Assembly (NCBI RefSeq): GCF_016086655.4
Contig: NC_052136.2
Span: 3,844,001 to 3,908,000 of the forward strand
Origin: Lepeophtheirus salmonis
Lineage: Eukaryota; Arthropoda; Copepoda; Siphonostomatoida; Caligidae
DNA: 64,000 nt
Reading direction: 5' to 3'
Position numbers and translations under genes: made by a program. Positions 57,943-64,000 of the stretch are shown here, piece by piece (positions within the stretch are counted from its first letter, which is position 1; each line of letters opens with the position of its first letter). The notes under the pieces were generated by a model. It saw only the letters and a program-made list of their open reading frames with translations. It did no database searches and had not been told where the DNA came from.

Positions 57943-58254
57943 AGAGGTGGTCCATTGAATTCTGAACAGCAACTAATTCAATAATTAATGAAGGTTGAGT
58001 AATTGAAATCCATCCATATTTCGATATATTAAAGCATACACAATTACTTACAAAACAAAAAACAAACTTCTGATCTGTAGCTTACGTACAAGTCCAGAAA
58101 ATAATACTTGAGGGGGGTAACATAAATGATTAAGAGAACTCAGACACACCTCCATTTATTGTTTTAATTTTGGTGAAATATTATTATTACTTAATAAATT
58201 ATATTTTATTGGAGTTTAAATTTCAATGTGCTTCGATTTTAAGGCACCACTCGG
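57943..58254. mobile_element. 312-bp MITE of the Tc1-like ACCGAGTGG family
   Basis: Both ends of the family occur here. The left is AGAGGTGGTCC (57943) after TA (57941-57942). The right is CCACTCGG (58254) before TA (58255-58256). The left ~170 bp match the 5' end at 52.4-52.57 kb. A junction near AATGATTAAGAGAACTCAGA (58125) goes directly to the 3' end seen at 21.26 and 47.56 kb. The entire transposase gene is deleted. Confidence 0.88.
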
Positions 58255-58264
58255 TATAGGAGAA

Positions 58265-58340
58265 TATATGTATAGCTTGGAATTACTCCGATTTCGATCC
58301 ACAATTATACTCCATGTGCAACCAAGACCTTGTTCATAAC
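58265..58340 (-). repeat. Dispersed repeat R1, partial inverted copy
   Basis: On the minus strand, GGAGTATAATTGTGGATCGA and AATCGGAGTAATTCC match the left half of R1 at 16.85 and 59.89 kb. It lies a few bases from the end of the MITE at 58254. Confidence 0.6.
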
Positions 58341-58344
58341 TCAA

Positions 58345-58875
58345 CAACAAATCATGAGACTTAAATTTTATGAGTAAAAGAATAATGAGGACAGCTTTGG
58401 TAAATAAAACAAAAGAGAGAATTCTTCAAATTTCATATTTTTTAACATCTACCGATTTATCATTATATATTACACGTACTGAAATTAATTGGTTGTATTT
58501 TGATAATAGAAATAAATATATAATTTACTCACATCCATGTACAAACAAGTTTAATCTATTTACTGTGTCAAAATGCATTCACAATTATTTTTCAAAGAAA
58601 TGAAAGGAATAGTTTATATATTATACATACTTATTCGGAAATATGTACATTGATGAATGATATGGAGGCTCAAAGTAGTCTCTAGAATGTGAAATATGTA
58701 TTCATAATGGCACATTAAGCCTACACATTACTCTAGGAACAATAATTACCTTTTATAAACATGATGTCTGTAGGTATCGATACTAAAAGAAACAAATATG
58801 ATTGGCATTAATAAATATTCCTATGAAGTGTGATTAGTCATTATAACATACTAACCTTCATAAAAATGAGGGATT
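58345..58875. other. AT-rich sequence, nothing recognised
   Basis: A 77-codon open frame at 58370 has no motif recognised. No feature is called. Confidence 0.4.
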
Positions 58876-58881
58876 GAGGCC

Positions 58882-59516
58882 TAGTACAGTGGCCATCCTT
58901 ATTTAAGATTGAAAACTACAGTACTCTCCAGTTCAGTTCAGTCTCGGTGCGGTCCAGTTCAGTCCTGCATATCAGACCAAAATGTATAATGTTTATTCTT
59001 TGATGACGTCACTCAACTGTATTTCTTCTTCTTTTTTTAATCGCTTCTATAGGATCGTTCACGTAAATCCAGACTTCAATGAACTGCATCCCAATCAATA
59101 AAGGAAGTAAGTAGTGGCTTGAATTTATATACAAAAGAGAAAATTCATTAAATGTGTGACACCACTGGCTTCAGCTTTTATCCAAGGTATGACTTGGTTA
59201 GGCAGGAGTTCACAGTACCATGTCTTTTGTAACTTCATCCTCAGGCAAGTATTTATAGTCCTGGAGACTGTTGGGTGGCTTACTTAGCGCTTTTTGGCAA
59301 GAGCATTAATTGGAGACCCAGGGGATGACTTCAAGGAACTATTCAGGTCTACAAGGAATATGGGAGTGCATTTTTTTCACTCCCGAACTTGTGGGCTTTT
59401 CTCTTATATACTTCTTCCTCTTTTCAGTATTCTTGGATAAAGATTGGACCCAGGGACTGGTAGGACCAGTCTTAAGACTGGACTGAACCAAATAAATAAG
59501 GACGTACACAACACTA
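58882..59516. mobile_element. Second hAT-type copy, split by a nested transposase relic
   Basis: The ends TAGTACAGTGGCCATCC (left) and the reverse complement TAGTGTTGTGTACGTCC (right) match the 11.1 kb element. The flanking 8 bp, TTGAGGCC and TTGAAGCT, agree at 6 of 8 positions, consistent with an old 8-bp duplication. The left part runs through TTTGATGACGTCACTCAACT (59000) and the right part resumes at about 59448 (CCCAGGGACTGG). The middle is an insertion. Confidence 0.78.
59155..59450 (-). pseudogene. DD37D transposase scrap nested in the hAT-type copy
   Basis: On the minus strand the pieces S-P-G-S-P-I-N-A-L-A-K-K (DNA-binding region), then P-E-D-E-V-T-K-D, and then Y-C-E-L-L-P-N-Q-V-I-P-W-I-K resemble the relic at 3.0-3.7 kb (there C-E-L-L-S-D-Q-M-I-P-W-M-K). 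Large internal parts are missing. The nested position gives relative age: this insertion is younger than the hAT-type copy. Confidence 0.55.
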
Positions 59517-59885
59517 TTGAAGCTTTTTAAAAAAGCTTACTATCTATAATGTCTAACATATATACCACTTTGATCAAAAAGAAATTGATATTTAATTCTA
59601 AAGTTTATTAGTATACATATTCTGTTGGTAACCATGTCCACAACGTAGTTTTACAGTATTAACCATTGTACACTTATTATTTTTTTTTTATAGACACACA
59701 GATTAGACGTCCTTTGGCGTGCTTCGCCATTTTCTACTATTAAAAAAAGTGGGTAGAAAAATCAAGTTAGGGGAAATTTCTTTAAAAACTTTACAAGATT
59801 TTTGTTTCTTTAGTTCAAACTTTCAATATTTAGTGTAACCACGAGTGTCTGCTCATGAATGGTTGATAGTAACACATAGTAGTCC

Positions 59886-60020
59886 TTTTTGGATACAATG
59901 TATAATTGAGGATCGAAAACGGAGGAATTCCTCCCTATGTTCTTGCTTGATACGCAGTGGACTTGTGTTCATTTCCTATCGTTCATAGCTCAATGTAACT
60001 GATCTAATAAACCGTCATGG
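59886..60020 (+). repeat. Dispersed repeat R1, copy 4
   Basis: GATACAATGTATAATTGAGG, TCGAAAACGGAGGAATTCCT and AACTGATCTAATAAACCGTC appear in R1 order and spacing. It is the most complete copy with 16.85 kb. Confidence 0.65.
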
Positions 60021-60364
60021 TATCCAATCTGCTCTCCTCTTACATATTCAATAAATATCTTTCTTGGCTATTATTGGTCATTTATAATATTTATGACCAT
60101 ATAAAAATAAATCATTCCTAACAGAGTAATATATAGAAAATCTGTGCATAGTTTAATTACAATACATTAATTGTATATATGTACTTGAGGAGAGAGACAA
60201 TTGTAAGATTCCCATATTACAATATATTTTAATTTTAACAAATTTGTCTGTTTTTTTGTCGGTGGAGGACTCATTTTTAGCAACGACTGTGTTGGTAAAT
60301 CGAAAAGCATCACATTAAAAATGAAAGGAAAATATGTTCAACTAAGAAAAAAGAGCGTTAGATT

Positions 60365-60475
60365 GTTAACATTAGCTGCCTGTTGAAGGATTTTGGGTGA
60401 GAAAATGACTTACTGCTATAAAGAGGACAACCTTCCATATTAAAAATAGCATTATTGCCCGGAAAATAATATAAC
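60365..60475 (+). repeat. Dispersed repeat R2, copy 3
   Basis: GAAAATGACTTACTGCTATA, AAATAGCATTATTGCCCGGA and the intervening CAACCTTCCATATTAAAAAT match 42.69-42.77 kb. Confidence 0.5.
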
Positions 60476-61250
60476 TTTATTTAAATTTATGTATAAGGTG
60501 AACTGGGTCGTCGTTAAAGATGTGTGTGGCCTGGCGCTGTCTTGGTGGAATACTGCACCCTTTCTAGCCACTGATGGTCGATTGCCTGCTTCAATCTTGC
60601 CAGTTGTTGACAACATATTCTGAATTGAGTGGTTTGCCCTGTGGGAGCAGCTCATAGTGGATTATTCCTTTTTAAAACTATCAAACACAAAGCAAAACCT
60701 CCATGGCCATTAATGGACTTGGCGATCGCTTGAGCCGCTTCACCACTGTTTGACCAAGATATCCTTCAGCTGATGTTCTTGTATTGTATTTAATCGTCAA
60801 TCGCCATAGGCTTGAAAATGGATAGATTACTTAGTTTTCAACAAAGATTCGCAAGCATCAACAATATTTTTTGTATCAATTTGTATTGCACTCGAACATC
60901 AAACTTTTCCTTATGACCAGCCTTTTGCAAATGGTCCCAATTTTTTTTTTTTTTTTTTTTGCTATTTTTCAGTTACTAAGCAATTAAATAAGTACTTGTA
61001 TACCGGTCCACTTCGAAGATTTCCATTACTAAATCGACATTTTCGACGACCATATCATTAGAGCAAAATTGTTGGAACCACTGTTTTGCTGTTGCATTCG
61101 ATACTATATTGGGTCCATAAACAGCACAGCTTCTTTGACAACCTACTCTGTCCTTTCACCTTGGCCATATTGATACTGAGGAATGTATTTTTATTTTTTT
61201 TACTTTCATTTTGAAACGCTGTAAAACACACTTGGTTTTACCAAACACAA
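60452..61250 (-). pseudogene. Mariner transposase relic
   Basis: The minus-strand frame 60655-60452 reads N-R-P-S-V-A-R-K-G-A-V-F-H-Q-D-S-A-R-P-H-T-S-L-T-T, the second catalytic block (H-Q-D-N-A-R-P-H). Upstream pieces in other frames run from M-A-K-V-K near 61165 through N-F-A-L-M-I-W and N-L-R-S-G-P-V, and later W-S-N-S-G-E-A-A-Q-A. The coding region is cut by a long T homopolymer (60942-60960) and many stops. No D3 block is readable to the right of D2, and TIRs were not found. It belongs to a mariner lineage distinct from the 0.66 kb element. Confidence 0.72.
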
Positions 61251-61254
61251 AACT

Positions 61255-62185
61255 GTCAATAAACTTTTCTTAAGTTTACGCTTAACCTATAAGTATACTT
61301 CATATCTTTTCAATGCAATGTATTAATCATGAGATATAGCTCTATAAAGACATCTAGCAAAAAAATGCTAAGACCTTTTTACTTAACCTAATATATTTAA
61401 TTTGTTATGCATTTTTAAAACAATTGACGAGATAACTTTAGAGGCAGAAGTTCACACCACGACAACCTATTAAATAAGGAACAAAAAAGAAGGAAGAGCA
61501 AACGCAACAACCGTTTTTCCTTTTCTAATTTTTAAAGGTATTTTTTGCATTTAAAAAAATGATATCCTTACATATAGTATATCATATTATGAAAACAAAG
61601 TTTGTATGTATCTTTGTCGACGTTTATAAACTCTGAGGCCTTGGTTAAGAAAAACGTATCTATAATGTGTTTTTGTGTCAAGGTGATATTTTTCTTCAAG
61701 CAAGAAATGTTTTGAAATAGATTTGGTGTTTCAAACTTTACTTTGGATTTCAGAAGAACATTTTTTTCCTTCATTTTATCAAGGTCACCTCCATCTCTTA
61801 AGAGTCAAATAATGTTACACTGAACTTCCTTATAGGGCTGAATACTCGTTTGAATGCAACCAAATACCTATTGCTGCACTTGCAATATAATAGGTTATGG
61901 AAAAAGTAATTTAGTATTTCCCCCTCCCTTTTCTTAACAAAGTTATTTTGTTCATTATTAGTCATATCGAATTATACGATAAAGGTACGAGTGGAAAATA
62001 GTACCAGAAATTTCAAAGAAACGTTTGCCGTTACATTAAAATTAAATATATACATTAAAAAAAGTGAGAGTCTATATTACAAACGCTTTTCAGACAATAT
62101 TACGCTTGGCACGTTCAGTCATTAATTATCTTGTGTCAAATAAGGAAAAATTCGCCAAATTTTACATTTTTACTTCCTGAAAGGA
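61255..62185. other. AT-rich sequence, nothing recognised
   Basis: A 68-codon minus open frame at 61568 has no recognised motif. No feature is called. Confidence 0.4.
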
Positions 62186-62189
62186 AAAA

Positions 62190-62870
62190 CGTGTCAAAAT
62201 CGACCAAGGAAATTTGTAATGTATATGAGGGCGATACTCTCTCGGACCGTGCTGCTCAACAATATCCAGATAGACCATCATCTTAGCAGTCGTAGCATCG
62301 TTTAGCAGCCAAGCATCGATCATAAAACCGTTTTGAACCATTTGCAGAAGGTTGGATACAAAAAGAAACTCGATGTTTGGGTGCCACACGAGCTGATACA
62401 AAAAAAATCTAACAGACAGAATTTCCATCTTTGAATTGCTGCTGAATAGAAACAAAATCGATTCATTTCTGAAGTGGATTGGGAATCTTGATGAAAAATG
62501 GATGACTTATGCCAATTTCAAGCATCCCAGACCTAGTCCAATCTATAATTAACTTCATCGAAGGGGTTGCTGTATGTTCGGTGGGATAGGCAGGGAATAA
62601 TCTGCTATGAGCTGCTTCATTATGGCCTAACCCTCTACTGTAAACAACTCGAACGTTTGAAGCTGGATATCGAAAAGAAGTGGCTAGAATTGAATAAAAG
62701 ATCAAACGTGTTTCATCAAGACAACACCAGGAACCACACATCTTTGATGACGTGCTAGAAGCTCCGAGGGCTCAGTAGGGAAGTTCCTATGCATCCAACT
62801 TACATTCCAGACCTAGCACTTTGTCTTTTGCCTCTTAAGCTCATTAAAAATAGCTATAGAATACAATTTA
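62190..62870 (+). pseudogene. Mariner transposase relic with D1 and D2
   Basis: On the plus strand, in three frames, the order is N-V-Y-E-G-D-T-L-S-D-R (HTH region), T-V-L-N-H-L-Q-K-V-G-Y-K-K-K-L-D-V-W-V-P-H-E-L, then L-D-E-K-W-M-T-Y-A-N (D1). R-Q-G-I-I-C-Y-E-L-L-H-Y-G, C-K-Q-L-E-R-L-K-L-D and V-F-H-Q-D-N-T-R-N-H-T-S-L (D2) follow. H-P-T-Y-I-P-D-L-A is the start of the third block, but its final aspartate is not readable. Stops and frameshifts make it inactive. TIRs were not identified. Confidence 0.85.
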
Positions 62871-62874
62871 AGTT

Positions 62875-63780
62875 GTGAGTCTTAGCTATCAACTACAATA
62901 CAAGTTTCAAGTCTTTGATAGTCAGATCAAGTTGAGTGGCAAGCCTTTGCAGAATCAAATTTTGAAGTCTCTATCTATATCCGTAACTAGTACAATTTTA
63001 CTCGAAATGAGCAACTTTTATGTCAAAAAGTAAATAATTGGAAGACTATTTATAATAATACTTAGGATTTTTAGTTTAATCAAAGAGCCCACTTCAACAA
63101 ATAAATTTATTTAGTTAATTTGGTAAGTATAAAGAACACTCAATCTACCTGCATAATACTATTAAATGAACGATATTTCTTGTACCCAATTTTTATGTAA
63201 ATTCCAATCTCTGTTAAGGAGGTCATATTACAAGCAAAACATATACTGTGTTATCTATAATAATTGAACGGATGAGATTTATTGAAAAAAGATTACATAG
63301 ATTTAGTAGATGGTGTGTGTAGAGATTTATATTAATCTCAAAATGTCCCTATGATAAAATAAAAATACCAAAAACGTTTAGAGATTAAACGGCTATACCG
63401 TACTGTTATTATATAATAATCAATGTATTACCCCAAGTATAGAGGACCTATAATACGTCAATGAAGACTTAAATACATACATTAATAAAAAGTTAGATTG
63501 TTAACCTTTGCCATATCGATTAGTTGGGTTTCTGCTATCTCAATATCTATTAGAAAATGTTCGTCCCCTTATCCATTTAATCCATTGTATTAATGTACTT
63601 CCTTACATTCAACTGTAATGTATTTTGTTTAAACAATAAACCATTATATGCCCATCCTTAGATGTACAGCAGTTTACGAAAAGATTTGTGAACTTAGATT
63701 CTTACAAGAAGATTCAATGTCCACCGTAGTCATAGCTATGATTCACTACAAGTGAACCATAGGCATTAAAATTCAACGGT
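62875..63780. other. AT-rich sequence, nothing recognised
   Basis: GAGTC-like motifs are scattered at 62875-62970. No gene, element end or RNA gene is seen. Confidence 0.4.
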
Positions 63781-63784
63781 CAGA

Positions 63785-64000
63785 ACCTTCCCCGGATTGC
63801 CGTTATCCCCAAGGATGTACAGTAGGTTATAAAGACAAAGCTTCCTCCCACTTTCATGGTCTTTGGTAAAATGAGTAGTGAGGGAGACGTTATCCAGGCT
63901 GAACATCTTTTAAACTGGTCTCAGGATCAATATTGAAATTTAACTGGAGGTTTTGCAGACTATAGTGTTCTCCTGGATCAAGGAAGTGGGTATGAACAGG
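63785..64000 (+). pseudogene. Tc1/DD37D-like transposase fragment cut by window end
   Basis: The plus strand in shifting frames reads F-M-V-F-G-K-M-S-S-E-G-D-V-I-Q-A-E-H-L, then K-T-G-L-R-I-N-I-E and L-E-V-L-Q-T-I-V. This corresponds to the part between D1 and D2 in the related relics, where K-F-P-A-x-x-M-V-F-G is expected. One frameshift lies near 63960. The D2 block would follow beyond the window, so its state is unknown. Confidence 0.65.

Overview
The window looks like gene-poor arthropod nuclear DNA. It is very AT-rich, has no operons or prokaryotic signals, and has long runs without coding potential broken up by decayed Tc1/mariner-type DNA transposons. The mix of relics (mariner-like, DD37D or maT-like, other Tc1-like, short hAT-type elements, one L1/Tx1-like LINE and a tRNA-derived SINE) suggests a copepod genome, possibly a sea louse (caligid). 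That assignment is inference from the repeats; no diagnostic host gene is present.

Layout. 0.6-1.4 kb: an internally deleted mariner with 127-bp terminal inverted repeats (TIRs). 3.0-3.7 kb: a DD37D relic. 4.6-4.9 kb: the most gene-like piece, an apparent exon carrying the C-terminal half of a THAP zinc-finger domain. 7.3-8.5 kb: a transposase relic beside a deletion derivative that has a tRNA-derived SINE inside it. 11.1 kb: a 276-bp hAT-type element with a perfect 8-bp target-site duplication (TSD). 12-15.3 kb: fragments of Tc1 and mariner. 19.5-21.4 kb: a hAT-type MITE, an inverted satellite with a 105-bp period, a 15-16-bp minisatellite and a Tc1 remnant. 22.4-23.9 kb: three more relics. 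25.57-26.84 kb: the best preserved transposon, a full-length DD37D element with 27-bp perfect TIRs and only three visible coding lesions.

27-34 kb is mostly empty apart from element ends and short dispersed repeats. 34.3-39.9 kb is a 3.5-kb LINE (zinc knuckle, endonuclease and part of the reverse transcriptase) held between two nearly identical inverted copies of one dead Tc1-type element. 40-50 kb holds three more SINE copies, a diverged direct repeat and Tc1 fragments. 50.9-58.3 kb holds a 372-bp MITE, a 31-bp tandem repeat, a near full-length DD37D relic with eroded TIRs and a 312-bp two-ended MITE. 58.9-64 kb holds a second hAT-type copy with a nested transposase fragment, two mariner relics and the start of another transposase that runs off the window.

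No transposase here is intact, so the elements do not work together as a system. The SINE has Pol III-type promoter boxes. The only candidate host coding sequence is the THAP-like exon, plus two unexplained open frames at 12.9 and 16.1 kb. Several dispersed repeats recur without a family name I recognise. Element boundaries without a visible TIR or TSD are approximate.
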